This document shows, piece by piece, positions 25,830 to 34,606 of a stretch of DNA of 64,000 nt. Numbering within the stretch: the first letter of the stretch is position 1; the number at the start of each line of letters is the position of its first letter. The DNA comes from Streptomyces sp. NBC_01224 (lineage in GTDB: Bacteria; Actinomycetota; Actinomycetes; Streptomycetales; Streptomycetaceae), in the NCBI RefSeq assembly GCF_036002945.1, contig NZ_CP108529.1:8861001-8925000 (forward strand). The letters are read 5' to 3'. Position numbers and translations under genes: made by a program. The notes beneath the pieces are model-generated. The model was not told where the DNA came from, ran no database searches, and worked only from the letters and a program-made list of their open reading frames with translations.

Positions 25830-27724
25830 CGCGACACCTCCCAGACCGGGGCGTCGCAGGTGGGCCGGCCGCCGCGCAGGGTCATCGTCAAGGTCAGCCG
25901 CACCTGTGTGCCTCCGGACAGTTCCACGCGGCAGTACGGGCCGCCCACGTCCTGTACGGGACCGTCGTCGACCTGTGCGGTGTGCACGACGTGTTCGGCG
26001 AACGAGCCCGCCTGCACCACCAGCGAGCGCGCGGTGCCACCGAGGTTGACCAGTTCCACGACGGTGTGGTCGGGACGGATGTCGGAGACGAGCGCCGCGA
26101 CGTCCGCGGGAAGTCCCGGCCGCTGCCCGACGGCGTCGTAGTAGCGCAGATGCATATGGGCGAGGCCCCCGTTGTAGAGGACCTGAGGGGAACCGGTGGT
26201 CAGCTGCAACAGCGCCTCCGTGACGACGGGGTTGAGGTCCTGCCAGTGGTGGATGTCGAGAATGCCGGGGCCGATGGCCGGGTTCACCGGGTCGTTCTCG
26301 ATGGCCTCGACGCGTTCGGCGCAGGAGTCGAGGGCGCTGCGCAGCATGCGCTCGGGGAAGCCCGGGTTTCGGCCCTGCAGGAACTCGTACCACGGCTCCT
26401 CGTGCCCGGCCTCGTCCTTGATGCGCTGGTTGTGCACCGTCGTCCAGTCCCAGTTCGCGCCCGCCCGCAGCCGCTCGATGCGCTCCTGATCCTGGGGCTC
26501 GCGGCTGAAGTGCCACAGGGACAGCGGCAGTTGGCCCGGCATTACGGTGAAGTCGAACCAGCCGGAGTCGTTGTGCCGCTGCGGGACCATCAGCGTCCGG
26601 TCGGCGTCCATCGCGCGCAGATGCGGATCCCAGCGCTCGCCCAGGGTGCCCCGGCCGTCGGCGCCGCGCTGCTCGCCCTGGCGCAGTACGGCATCGAGCG
26701 GGTTGCGGGCCAGGTCGAGGTAGGCCGCGTCGCCGGTCAGCAGGGCCGCGTTCGAGGCTCCGACGAGGGTGGCGCTGCCTACGGGGGAGAGGCCGTGCGG
26801 CCAGGACCAGCCGTAGTGTGCGCCGTACCACCGGCCGCCCAGGTATTCGCCGACCCTGCCGCTCAGGCCCGCATTGTCGGGGACGACGTCGTGTCCGTCG
26901 AGCCGTTCGCGCCAAGCGCCGACGTACTCGGCCACCCAGTCCGCGTAGCGCTGCTCACCGCTGAGGAGAAAGGCGTTCGTGGCCAGTCCCGTCGCGGCCA
27001 GATTGACGATCGTGTCACCACGGCCCATCCGGTCCCACATCGCACGGCCGTAGGAGCGGGCGCGCTCGGGGTCGGCCGCGAGCTGGTCGAAGGACGTGAC
27101 GTCGTCCATAGCGTCGAGCGGCAGCCCGTACGGGTGCAGGGCGAGGCTCCACGGGAAGTACGGCTCTTCGTCGCTGAATCCCGGGCGCGGCCCCGCCGAA
27201 CCGTTGTGCGGTGCGCGCACGACCCGGTGTTCGGGGTCGTAGTTCGGACCGCCGGGCAGATAGAAGTCGGCGAAACGGCGGGCCAGTTCGCGCAGTTGGG
27301 AGTCGCCGGGGTCGGCCAGGCACAGGCCGTAGAAGAGCAGCAGGCCCTCGCCCTGGTGGAACCAGTCGTAGCCGCGCTCCAACCCGCCCTGGAGCATGCC
27401 CATCTCGGTGAGCTGCGCGGAGACGCCGCTCCAGTGCCGCCGTGCGGCCGCCAGGAGATCCGGGCTGCCACCGAGGACGTACAGCGTGGGCCAGTTGAAG
27501 AACGGCTCGTAGAAGTCGTCCACGCCGTCGCGGCCGTCCGGGCCCACGCCGAGCGTGTCCCGGAAGACGAGGCGGCCGTCGCCCTCGGTGTAGCGGTCGG
27601 CGAAGAGCCGCCAGGCTTTGTCCTGGTAGGCGAGCAACTCCCGCTGGAGCGTGGCCCAGCGGGGCATATCGGCGATGCTGCGGGTCGCCCGGAGCCGGGG
27701 ACCGGGCACGGTGACGGCCGTCAT
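25826..27724 (-). CDS. 632-aa cytoplasmic protein of unknown function in the sugar regulon
   Basis: I do not recognise a named family. The protein is long, soluble and without signal peptide. The first ~480 residues are rich in aromatic and acidic clusters at helix ends (FFNWPTLYVLGGSPDLLAAA, GLERGYDWFHQGEGLLLFYG, YGAHYGWSWPHGLSP), suggesting an alpha/alpha-toroid as in many glycosidases, lyases and epimerases. The last ~110 residues are beta-rich (VVELVNLGGTARSLVVQAGS). It is coupled to the aldo/keto reductase (ATGA) and starts 81 bp from a GntR-type operator, so it belongs to the regulon. It could be an intracellular glycosidase, or supply a step not otherwise seen, such as sugar-acid dehydration; both are guesses. 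Confidence 0.75.
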   Translation of the reverse strand: MTAVTVPGPRLRATRSIADMPRWATLQRELLAYQDKAWRLFADRYTEGDGRLVFRDTLGVGPDGRDGVDDFYEPFFNWPTLYVLGGSPDLLAAARRHWSGVSAQLTEMGMLQGGLERGYDWFHQGEGLLLFYGLCLADPGDSQLRELARRFADFYLPGGPNYDPEHRVVRAPHNGSAGPRPGFSDEEPYFPWSLALHPYGLPLDAMDDVTSFDQLAADPERARSYGRAMWDRMGRGDTIVNLAATGLATNAFLLSGEQRYADWVAEYVGAWRERLDGHDVVPDNAGLSGRVGEYLGGRWYGAHYGWSWPHGLSPVGSATLVGASNAALLTGDAAYLDLARNPLDAVLRQGEQRGADGRGTLGERWDPHLRAMDADRTLMVPQRHNDSGWFDFTVMPGQLPLSLWHFSREPQDQERIERLRAGANWDWTTVHNQRIKDEAGHEEPWYEFLQGRNPGFPERMLRSALDSCAERVEAIENDPVNPAIGPGILDIHHWQDLNPVVTEALLQLTTGSPQVLYNGGLAHMHLRYYDAVGQRPGLPADVAALVSDIRPDHTVVELVNLGGTARSLVVQAGSFAEHVVHTAQVDDGPVQDVGGPYCRVELSGGTQVRLTLTMTLRGGRPTCDAPVWEVSR

Positions 27725-27804
27725 CGACCCACCCCTTCACCCATGTTCGAGCCGCTGGTCCGTTGGTCCCTGGACATCAAGAACATCCGCCCCTCGCAAT
27801 CGCC

Positions 27805-27819
27805 CATCGATAGCCGATG
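27805..27819. promoter_or_regulatory. GntR-type operator 1 (divergent promoter)
   Basis: CATCGATAGCCGATG, a perfect CATCG/CGATG dyad with a 5-bp centre. It lies between the divergent 632-aa gene and the lactonase gene, so one site could control both. Confidence 0.75.
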
Positions 27820-27885
27820 GTTAGACTCACCGGCGCGAGCCAGCCTGTCAATACTCGGGAACGGCACCTCAGGAGGATCCCGACC

Positions 27886-28707
27886 GTGATCGACTGCCAT
27901 GTGCACCTGTGGGACCCGGCGTCGGGATTCCCATGGATCCGCCCGGGAAGCGTCCATCACAGGGCGTTCCGCATCGACGACCTGGGTGCCTCGAGGCCGG
28001 ATGCGGCCGTGACCGGGGCGATCCTGGTCGAGGCGTCCCGCGGCGACGCCGGCGAGACACTTGCATTGCGCGCATGGCGGATGAGCCGCCCCGACCTCGT
28101 CGCGGGGTACGTGGGAAACCTGCACGTCCACGGCGACGGCGGCCCCCGGCGCTTCCGCGCCCTGCTGCGCGATCTGGGCGACAGCCGCCCGAACGGCATG
28201 CGCCTGGGCGGTGCGAGCTGGGCGGACACCCCGGAATCCGCCCACGTGCTGGTGCCCGAACTCGCTGCGGCCGGGCTTGTGTTGGAGCTCAATCTGGGCT
28301 CCGGGGCGCTGCGGGCGGCGGCCGAGGCGGCGACCCGGCACCCCGGGCTCACCGTGGTCGTCGACCATCTCGGCAACCCGCCGAACCTCCGTACGGACCC
28401 GGGGGAGTGGTACCGGGACCTGGAGCGGGCCGCCTCGGTGCCGAACGTGGTCGTCAAGATCTCCGGCCTGCTCACCCAACAGCACGGCGTACCGCCCGAA
28501 CGGACCGCGGAGTTGGTCAGGCATGTGGTGGGCGCGCTCGGCCCCGACCGATGCCTCATCGGCTCCGACTGGCCGATCTGCCTGCCCCGCGGCAGCCGCG
28601 CCGACTCCCTGGAGCTGTCCTGCCGCGGTCTCGACCGGCTCTCGGACGACGAGCGCGAGCGGGCCCTGCACACCAACGCCGTCCGGGTGTACGGACTGCG
28701 TGGTTGA
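27886..28707 (+). CDS. Amidohydrolase 2 family lactonase (L-fucono-1,5-lactonase-like)
   Basis: A 273-aa amidohydrolase (PF04909) of the sugar-lactonase branch. It has the metal motif IDCHVHLWD at the N-terminus, VVVDHLGNPPN with a ligand His near residue 165, and the terminal GSDWPICLPRGS with the catalytic Asp. Homologues open L-fuconolactone, L-rhamnonolactone or 2-pyrone-4,6-dicarboxylate. After the aldo/keto reductase, hydrolysis of L-fucono-1,5-lactone to L-fuconate is the natural step. AGGAGG at 27871-27876 fixes the GTG at 27886. It is transcribed away from the reductase pair, with an operator between them. Confidence 0.86.
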   Translation: MIDCHVHLWDPASGFPWIRPGSVHHRAFRIDDLGASRPDAAVTGAILVEASRGDAGETLALRAWRMSRPDLVAGYVGNLHVHGDGGPRRFRALLRDLGDSRPNGMRLGGASWADTPESAHVLVPELAAAGLVLELNLGSGALRAAAEAATRHPGLTVVVDHLGNPPNLRTDPGEWYRDLERAASVPNVVVKISGLLTQQHGVPPERTAELVRHVVGALGPDRCLIGSDWPICLPRGSRADSLELSCRGLDRLSDDERERALHTNAVRVYGLRG

Positions 28708-28742
28708 CAGTCGTCGAAGCACCCTGATTCGATTCCTTCGAT

Positions 28743-28757
28743 GATCGATAGGCGATG
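28743..28757. promoter_or_regulatory. GntR-type operator 2
   Basis: GATCGATAGGCGATG, one base off the CATCG-ATAGN-CGATG pattern, 46 bp before the acetyl esterase start. Confidence 0.7.
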
Positions 28758-28803
28758 AAAACTGCCCGGGCCCAACCGGCCCCGACCTCCGCGGAGATGC
28801 GAC

Positions 28804-29790
28804 ATGGCGTTGTTCGACCTGCCCCTGGAAGATCTGGAGCGATATCGCCCGGCTCTGGACGAGCCCGAAGACTTCGACGCGTTCTGGCTCGAAACCCTCA
28901 GCGAACAGGGGGACTTCGCTCCAACCGCGACGTTCGAACCGGTCCACAACAGGCTTGCCACGATCGACACGTACGACGTGACGTTCGCCGGATACGGCGG
29001 GCACCCCGTACGCGGCTGGCTGCAACTGCCCGTCACCCGCACCGGACCGCTGCCCGCCGTCGTGGAGTACCTGGGATACGGCAGCGGACGCGGGGCGCCG
29101 CACGAGAAGCGGCTGTGGGCATGCGCCGGCTACGCGCACTTCGTGATGGACACCCGGGGGCAGGGCGCCGAGACACCCGACCTCGATCCGGCCTCCGGCG
29201 ACATCGCCTCGCCCGGCTTCCTGACCCGCGGCGTGCTCGACCCGCGGCGCTACTTCTACCGCCGCCTGTACACCGACGCCGTACGCGCCGTCGCCGCCGT
29301 ACGCACCCACCCCGCGGTCGACCCCACGCGCGTCGCGGTCACCGGCACCAGCCAAGGCGGCGGCGTCGCGCTGGCCGCGGCGGGCCTGGTCCCCGACCTC
29401 GTCGCCGTCATGCCGGACGTGCCGTTCCTGTGCCACTTCCCGCGCGCCACCACGATCACCGACAAGCCGCCGTACGCCGAAGTCACGCAGTTCGTGAAGC
29501 TGCACAGGGCGCACGCGGGCACGGTCGCCCGCACGATGGCGTACTTCGACGGCGTCAGCCTGGCCCGCAGGGCGAATGCGCCGACCCTGTTCTCGGTCGG
29601 ACTCATGGACCGCATCTGCCCGCCCTCGACGGGGTATGCGGCGTTCAACCACTACGGCGCCGAAGGCGAGGTGGACCAGGCCGACAAGCACATACGCGCC
29701 TATCCGTTCAATGATCACGAAGGCGGCGGCCCCACCCATGAGGTCGTGAAATTGGAGTGGCTGGCCAAGCAGCTGAACAGCGCGGCCTGA
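28804..29790 (+). CDS. Acetyl xylan esterase/cephalosporin-C deacetylase family protein
   Basis: A 328-aa cytoplasmic esterase of the AXE1 family (PF05448). The start MALFDLPLEDLERYRPALDE and EDFDAFWLETL are typical. The nucleophile elbow is VTGTSQGGGVALAAAGLVPD, and RICPPSTGYAAFNHYGAEGE precedes the final Asp/His. Such enzymes remove O-acetyl groups from oligosaccharides after uptake. With an operator 46 bp upstream it belongs to the GntR regulon, consistent with acetylated fucose-containing oligosaccharides. There is no signal peptide, so it acts on imported sugars. Confidence 0.88.
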   Translation: MALFDLPLEDLERYRPALDEPEDFDAFWLETLSEQGDFAPTATFEPVHNRLATIDTYDVTFAGYGGHPVRGWLQLPVTRTGPLPAVVEYLGYGSGRGAPHEKRLWACAGYAHFVMDTRGQGAETPDLDPASGDIASPGFLTRGVLDPRRYFYRRLYTDAVRAVAAVRTHPAVDPTRVAVTGTSQGGGVALAAAGLVPDLVAVMPDVPFLCHFPRATTITDKPPYAEVTQFVKLHRAHAGTVARTMAYFDGVSLARRANAPTLFSVGLMDRICPPSTGYAAFNHYGAEGEVDQADKHIRAYPFNDHEGGGPTHEVVKLEWLAKQLNSAA

Positions 29791-29832
29791 TATTTTTCGG
29801 GATCCTTTCCTCCTGCGCCCCCACCGAGATTC

Positions 29833-29847
29833 CATCGATAGACGATG
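29833..29847. promoter_or_regulatory. GntR-type operator 3 (autoregulation)
   Basis: CATCGATAGACGATG, a perfect dyad 49 bp before the GntR gene, implying that the regulator controls itself. Confidence 0.78.
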
Positions 29848-29896
29848 AGCGCGTACCATGACACAACTGGCCCTCCCATCGCAGGATTGAGAATTC

Positions 29897-30628
29897 ATGG
29901 CATCGAATGCGTCGTCTGGATTCGTCTCCACGCTGGCCACCAACAAGGACCGGTTCCGCAAGACCCTGATCTCCGACCAGGTCTACGAGCTGCTCCGCCA
30001 GGCCGTCGTCGACGGTGATCTCGCACCGAACGAGCGCGTGGTCGAGTCGGAGATCGCCCGGCGCCTGGGGGTGAGCCAGGCCCCGGTGCGGGAGGCGGTC
30101 AAGCGCCTGGCCCGTGAGGGCCTGCTCATGCACGTCCCGCGCCGCGGCCACTTCGTCGTCGAGATCTCCGCGCAGGACGCCGAGTACGCCCGACAGGTAC
30201 GCGAACCGCTGGAGCGACTCGCCGCGCAGCTCGCCACCGAACACCTCACCGACGACCACCTCCGCGAGCTCGACGCGCTGGTCGAGCGGATGCGGGAAGC
30301 CGTCGCCGCGAATGATGTGAGCCTGTTCCGCGACGCCGACATCGAGTTCCACACCGTGGTCAGCCAGATCGCGGGCAATCCGTTCCTGGCCCGGATGTGG
30401 GAGGTCATCGAGCCGAGCCTGCGGACCCTGCGGGCCATCTCCGACCCCCTCTTCGAGGGGGACTGGAGCGCCATGGCCGAGGAGCACGGCCGGCTCGTCG
30501 GACTGCTGCGGTCCGGGGACGCCGAGCTGGCGGCCACGGCGTTCGCAGACCACGCGGCCGGCCGCGGACCGGTCCCGGACGCGCGCGAGGTGAAGAGGAA
30601 GCCGCGCAAGGCCGCAGCCAAGAAGTGA
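29897..30628 (+). CDS. GntR-family regulator, FadR subfamily, of the sugar regulon
   Basis: A 243-aa GntR regulator. The winged helix spans residues ~25-90: YELLRQAVVDGDLAPNERVV, ARRLGVSQAPVREAVKRLAR, LLMHVPRRGHFV. The FCD ligand domain follows with metal/ligand residues in DIEFHTVV, EEHGRLVGLL and FADHAAG, and a basic KRKPRKAAAKK tail. FCD-type members usually bind sugar acids such as glucuronate, fuconate or gluconate. The ATG is preceded only by a weak GGATTGAG site. The same dyad occurs at its promoter and at six other places in 24.9-37.6 kb, which strongly suggests it is the local repressor. Confidence 0.9.
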   Translation: MASNASSGFVSTLATNKDRFRKTLISDQVYELLRQAVVDGDLAPNERVVESEIARRLGVSQAPVREAVKRLAREGLLMHVPRRGHFVVEISAQDAEYARQVREPLERLAAQLATEHLTDDHLRELDALVERMREAVAANDVSLFRDADIEFHTVVSQIAGNPFLARMWEVIEPSLRTLRAISDPLFEGDWSAMAEEHGRLVGLLRSGDAELAATAFADHAAGRGPVPDAREVKRKPRKAAAKK

Positions 30629-30646
30629 GCACCACCCCAGAGCCAC

Positions 30647-30676
30647 AGGCCCGAGCCGGACATCCGGCTCGGGCCT
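30647..30676. terminator. Bidirectional terminator
   Basis: Perfect 13-bp stem (30647-30659 with 30664-30676), 4-base loop, partial T run after the right arm. It lies between the convergent GntR and beta-helix genes. Confidence 0.8.
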
Positions 30677-30698
30677 TCTTGCGGGGAAGCGGTCGTGG

Positions 30699-32690
30699 CT
30701 AACGGCGTGCGCCCGCTGTCCACTTCGGTGCCCCGTACTGGTAGGCGCCGAGGCTCGGCGTCGCATCCGTCGAGCCGTCATTGATGCCCGGCAGCGCGAT
30801 CGCCCGGTTGCGCGCAGGAGAGTCGGCGGTCAGCCGGTAGTCGTGCCCGGCCGCGTCGACGAAGAGCGGATCGGTTTCGGCGGGCAGATTGTTCGAGAGC
30901 ACGAGCCCGCCATCGGTGGCACCGGTCAGACCGCGAATGGTGCCGATGTTGTTGTAGATCTTTGTGCCGGTCGACTGTCCCGGCTCCTTGACGTAGAACA
31001 GCGTCATTCCGCCGGTGTTGTTGTACACACCGTTGTTGTGCGAGCCGGTGCCCAGACCGTTGAGCATCACCGTGCCCTCCCGGTTGCCCCAGCCCACGTT
31101 GTTCGCGATCACCAGGTCGCTCTGCCCGTTGTCGGCGTAGACACCCGAGATCCCGAACGTGGTGAGCGTCGTGGCCGGCTCCGGATCGTGCAGCACATTG
31201 TGATCGATGGACGTCCCCATCATGGAGGCGCTGCAGCAGGTGTAGATCGCGGCGACGTCGAGGCTGAGGCGGGCGTACCCCGAGATGTCGTTGTACGCGA
31301 TCAGGTCCTTGCCCGGGGTGAGGCCCTCCACGGTGTTCCACTGGAGGTTGATGCCGCTTCGGCCGACGCGGCTGATCGTGTTGTGCGTGACCGTCTGGCT
31401 GTTGCCCTGTACGGCGACGCCCGCCGCGTACGTCCCCATGTAGTCGACATCGTGGATCACGTTGTTCGTGGCGGTGTTGTTCTGTCCGCGCAGCGCGATG
31501 CCGTTGCCCGCGCTCAGCGACAGATTGCTGTTCACGATTTTGTTGAACGTTCCGTCGAGGACGATGCCCGTGTCGCCGACGCCGCGCGTCACCGTGCTGC
31601 CGCAGTCCGTCGCGCCGCGCGTGATGTCGGTGTAGTGCGACAGATACGTACCGCTGATCCCGTCCAGCGTCACGCCCGTGCTGGTCGGGCCCGTCTTGAT
31701 GGTGGAGGCGAACAGTCCGACGCCCGCCACCGTGGTGTGGCTCGCGGCCGTCAGGTCGAAGGCCAGCGCCCGGGTCTTCGCCTCGATGGTGTGCGCGGCG
31801 GGGCTGTCCTCGCTGTAGAGGTACAGACGCTTGGCGACCGGGTCGTAGAACCACTCGCCGGGGCGGGAGAGTTCACCGATCTTTCCGGCGAGGGCGTACC
31901 GCGTCTCCTTCGGTACGACCTTGTGCACGCACGGGGGCGCCACGTCGAGCGTCACCGAGCCGACGGCGGAGCTCTTCACCGTGCCGGTCGCCGAGATGTA
32001 CCAGTAGCCGGTCAGGGCCCGCGCGCCGTCCCAGTACCCGGCGGGCCGAGTCAGGGCCTCGTCCGCGATCGTCGCCTCCGCGCTCCCCGCACCCGCGTAC
32101 TGCAGCGTGGGGTCGAGCAGGTCGAGCCCCGGGTAGGGCCATTGCGCCTCGACGCCCGCCTTCTTGTCGGTGAAGACCTGCACGGTCGTCACATCGGAGC
32201 CCAGGTCGACGGAGGTGCTGTAGACGTGTCCGGCCGCCACGGCGTCGCTGAACGCCGAGTTCTGGGCGTACGGATCACTCTTAGCGATCTCCATGACGTC
32301 CGCGCCGGTGACGGGTGAGAAGCCGCGCACCGGCGCGGTCCCGCTCAGCGTCACCTTCGCCCCTGGCGCCGCCCGGTAGGTGATCGGCAGCCCGGCGGTG
32401 CCCGACCGGGCCGGCGCGACGGTCTCGGCGTACGTACCGGACTGGATCAGACAGGTGTCTTTGGGCTCCATGACGTCGGCACACCGCTGGATGTGCTGGA
32501 ATGCCTGACCCGTGGTGGTGCCCTTGTTGGAGTCCCGGCCCGACGGAGCGACGTAATAGACCGCGCCCGCCTGGGGCTTGTGCGGGTGCGCGGCGGCCGG
32601 AACGGCGGCCGCCACCACGGACAGCGAAGCGAGCAGGGCGGCTGCGGACCACGACCCCTTACCGGGGCGTGGCCACCATCTCCTCGACAC
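30699..32690 (-). CDS. Secreted right-handed parallel beta-helix protein
   Basis: A ~663-aa exported protein. The N-terminus has an RRWW basic region, a hydrophobic core (AALLASLSVVAAAV) and cleavage near PAAAHPHK. The mature part begins VYYVAPSGRDSNKGTTTGQA, the common start of right-handed beta-helix proteins (pectate-lyase-like). Many N-rich turns follow: GIVLDGTFNKIVNSNLSLSA, ATNNVIHDVDYMG, GISGVYADNGQSDLVIANNV. It probably cleaves or binds a branched polysaccharide outside the cell. The GTG at 32690, with AAAGGA 7 bp upstream, fits the signal peptide best; an ATG at 32735 overlaps the permease stop (ATGA) and would add 15 residues. It is the last gene of the ABC operon. Confidence 0.83.
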   Translation of the reverse strand: MSRRWWPRPGKGSWSAAALLASLSVVAAAVPAAAHPHKPQAGAVYYVAPSGRDSNKGTTTGQAFQHIQRCADVMEPKDTCLIQSGTYAETVAPARSGTAGLPITYRAAPGAKVTLSGTAPVRGFSPVTGADVMEIAKSDPYAQNSAFSDAVAAGHVYSTSVDLGSDVTTVQVFTDKKAGVEAQWPYPGLDLLDPTLQYAGAGSAEATIADEALTRPAGYWDGARALTGYWYISATGTVKSSAVGSVTLDVAPPCVHKVVPKETRYALAGKIGELSRPGEWFYDPVAKRLYLYSEDSPAAHTIEAKTRALAFDLTAASHTTVAGVGLFASTIKTGPTSTGVTLDGISGTYLSHYTDITRGATDCGSTVTRGVGDTGIVLDGTFNKIVNSNLSLSAGNGIALRGQNNTATNNVIHDVDYMGTYAAGVAVQGNSQTVTHNTISRVGRSGINLQWNTVEGLTPGKDLIAYNDISGYARLSLDVAAIYTCCSASMMGTSIDHNVLHDPEPATTLTTFGISGVYADNGQSDLVIANNVGWGNREGTVMLNGLGTGSHNNGVYNNTGGMTLFYVKEPGQSTGTKIYNNIGTIRGLTGATDGGLVLSNNLPAETDPLFVDAAGHDYRLTADSPARNRAIALPGINDGSTDATPSLGAYQYGAPKWTAGARR

Positions 32691-32731
32691 TGGATGGTCC
32701 TTTCTTCTCTGGAGGGGAACGATCCGCCCGC

Positions 32732-33646
32732 TCATCCCTTCACCGCGCCCACCGTCAGACCGCTGATGATGTGGCGCTGCATGTAGATGAAGAAGACGAT
32801 CACGGGCGCGACGGCGAGCAGAAGGTTGGGGAACACCTTCGTCAGATCGGTGGAGTACTGGCTGATGCCTGCGTAGATCGCCGTCGTCACCGTGTAGTGA
32901 CCGGACGACGGGCTGAGCAGGATCTGGGGCGAGATGAAGTCGTTCCAGATCCCGATGGAGTTGAGGATCAGGACGGTGACGACCGCCGGACGCATCAGCG
33001 GGAAGATGATGGTCCAGAACGTCCGGTAGCGGCCCGCGCCGTCGATCGTCGCCGCATGGTCGATGTCCACCGGGATCGTGCGGATGAAGCCCACGAACAG
33101 GAAGATGCTGACCGGCAGCGTCGAGGCCACGTCGTGCGCGACCAGACCGGTCACGGTGTTGGCGAGGCCGACCTCGCGCAGTACGTAGATCACCGGGATG
33201 ATCACGGCTGCGCCGGGGATGAACGTGCCGGCCAGGAAGTACAGCAGCACCAGCTGCGTCCGCTTCTTGAGGCTGCGCGCGATCGCGTACGCCGCCGGTC
33301 CCGCCAGCGCGATGCACAGTACGTCCACGGTGACGACGAGGAACAGCGTGAAGCCGTAGCCGCCGATGACGTTGTACTGCGGATTGCTGATGGCGGCGGA
33401 CATGTGCTCGAAGGTCAGACCGCTCAGGGGGATCGAGAACGGGCTGTCGAGGATGTCCTGCTGTGACTTGAAGGCGTTCACGACGAGCAGGTACACCGGC
33501 ACGATCATGACGACGAACAGCGGGCCGAGGAGCACCCAGCGCAGGGGCGAGCGGGACTCCCGCTGTTCCGTCAGAGAGACCTCCGGGGCGGGAACCGGTG
33601 CGATCCGCGGTCTGTCGTGGACCTTTGGTTCAGTGGCGACCACCAT
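32732..33646 (-). CDS. Sugar ABC transporter permease, MalG type
   Basis: A 304-aa inner-membrane permease of the carbohydrate uptake-1 family with six helices. The EAA-type loop reads HAATIDGAGRYRTFWTIIFP. The N-terminal ~35 residues are soluble. It pairs with the MalF-type permease 6 bp upstream and the lipoprotein binding protein. No ATPase is encoded in the operon, so a shared MsiK-type ATPase elsewhere in the genome is expected, as usual in Streptomyces. Confidence 0.92.
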   Translation of the reverse strand: MVVATEPKVHDRPRIAPVPAPEVSLTEQRESRSPLRWVLLGPLFVVMIVPVYLLVVNAFKSQQDILDSPFSIPLSGLTFEHMSAAISNPQYNVIGGYGFTLFLVVTVDVLCIALAGPAAYAIARSLKKRTQLVLLYFLAGTFIPGAAVIIPVIYVLREVGLANTVTGLVAHDVASTLPVSIFLFVGFIRTIPVDIDHAATIDGAGRYRTFWTIIFPLMRPAVVTVLILNSIGIWNDFISPQILLSPSSGHYTVTTAIYAGISQYSTDLTKVFPNLLLAVAPVIVFFIYMQRHIISGLTVGAVKG

Positions 33647-33652
33647 CGGCTC

Positions 33653-34606
33653 CTAACCGGTCGCAGCTTGGTCTTGGCGGTTGCGCAGCGCGGTCACGAC
33701 GAGGGCGAGCACGGCGGAGACGACCATCAGGAAGACCGCCTGGGCCGTTGCGTAACCGACCTTGGTGCCCTCGAAGGACCGGGCGAGAATGAGATAGGTG
33801 AAGGTCTGCGTCGAGCCGGCCGGACCGCCGCCGGTGAGGCTGACCACGATGTCGTACGCCCTCAGCAGGCCGACCAGGTTCAGTACGGTCGCCACGGTGA
33901 CCACGGGCGCGATCATCGGGATCACGATGCGCAGATTGATCTGCCGCCTGCTGGCGCCGTCGATCGCCGCGGCCTCCAGGAGCTCGGCCGGGACGGTCTG
34001 CAGGGCGGCCACGAACAGGACGACGTTGAAGCCGAATCCGGCCCACACGATGACACCGATCAGCGTGTACAGCGCGAACTTTTCGTCGAAGAGAAAGCCG
34101 ATCGGCTCCATGCCGAACTTGGCGAGGGTGTTGTTGACCGCCCCGTTCGTGCCGAGGATCGCCGCCCACAGATAGCCGAGGATCAACGCGCTGATCACGT
34201 GCGGGAAGTAGGCGACGGCGCGGAAGAACGAGTTCGTACGCGACCGGCCCTTGAGGATCAGTGCGTACACCAGGCCCGCGCCGACCATCAGGGCGGTGCC
34301 GACCAAGGTGATCAGCGCGGTCACGTACCAGGCGTCCGTCGAGCTCGGGTCGTCGAAGAGGTGCTTGTAGTTCTCCCACCCGATGAGGTTCGCGGTGGAG
34401 AAGCCGTCCCAGTCCGTGAAGCTGAGGTAGATCGCCACGCCCACGGGCACGATCGTCAGCACCGTGTACAGGAGCACGGCCGGGCCCATCATGCCGAACG
34501 TGACGGCCGCCTCACGGAAGCGGGCTCGCCTGCGGCCGGAGCCGGGGGCCGCCGGGGCGGCGACGGAGCGCCGCCCCGGCTGCGTCAGTTCTGCGAGTTC
34601 CACCAC
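33653..34606 (-). CDS. Sugar ABC transporter permease, MalF type
   Basis: A 317-aa permease. The conserved FTDWDGFSTANLIGWENYKH follows the first helix, the EAA loop reads EAAAIDGASRRQINLRIVIP, and YDIVVSLTGGGPAGSTQTFT is typical of MalF/UgpA proteins. Its start overlaps the 3' end of the binding-protein gene by 22 bp, so translation is coupled. It imports the oligosaccharide captured by the binding protein. Confidence 0.92.
   Translation of the reverse strand: MVELAELTQPGRRSVAAPAAPGSGRRRARFREAAVTFGMMGPAVLLYTVLTIVPVGVAIYLSFTDWDGFSTANLIGWENYKHLFDDPSSTDAWYVTALITLVGTALMVGAGLVYALILKGRSRTNSFFRAVAYFPHVISALILGYLWAAILGTNGAVNNTLAKFGMEPIGFLFDEKFALYTLIGVIVWAGFGFNVVLFVAALQTVPAELLEAAAIDGASRRQINLRIVIPMIAPVVTVATVLNLVGLLRAYDIVVSLTGGGPAGSTQTFTYLILARSFEGTKVGYATAQAVFLMVVSAVLALVVTALRNRQDQAATG

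Noticed and set aside
27721..29961. 746-codon open frame on the minus strand opposite the lactonase and esterase genes
   Set aside because: Antisense shadow of two well-supported genes; residue composition is random and no domain is visible. Very high GC makes such frames common.
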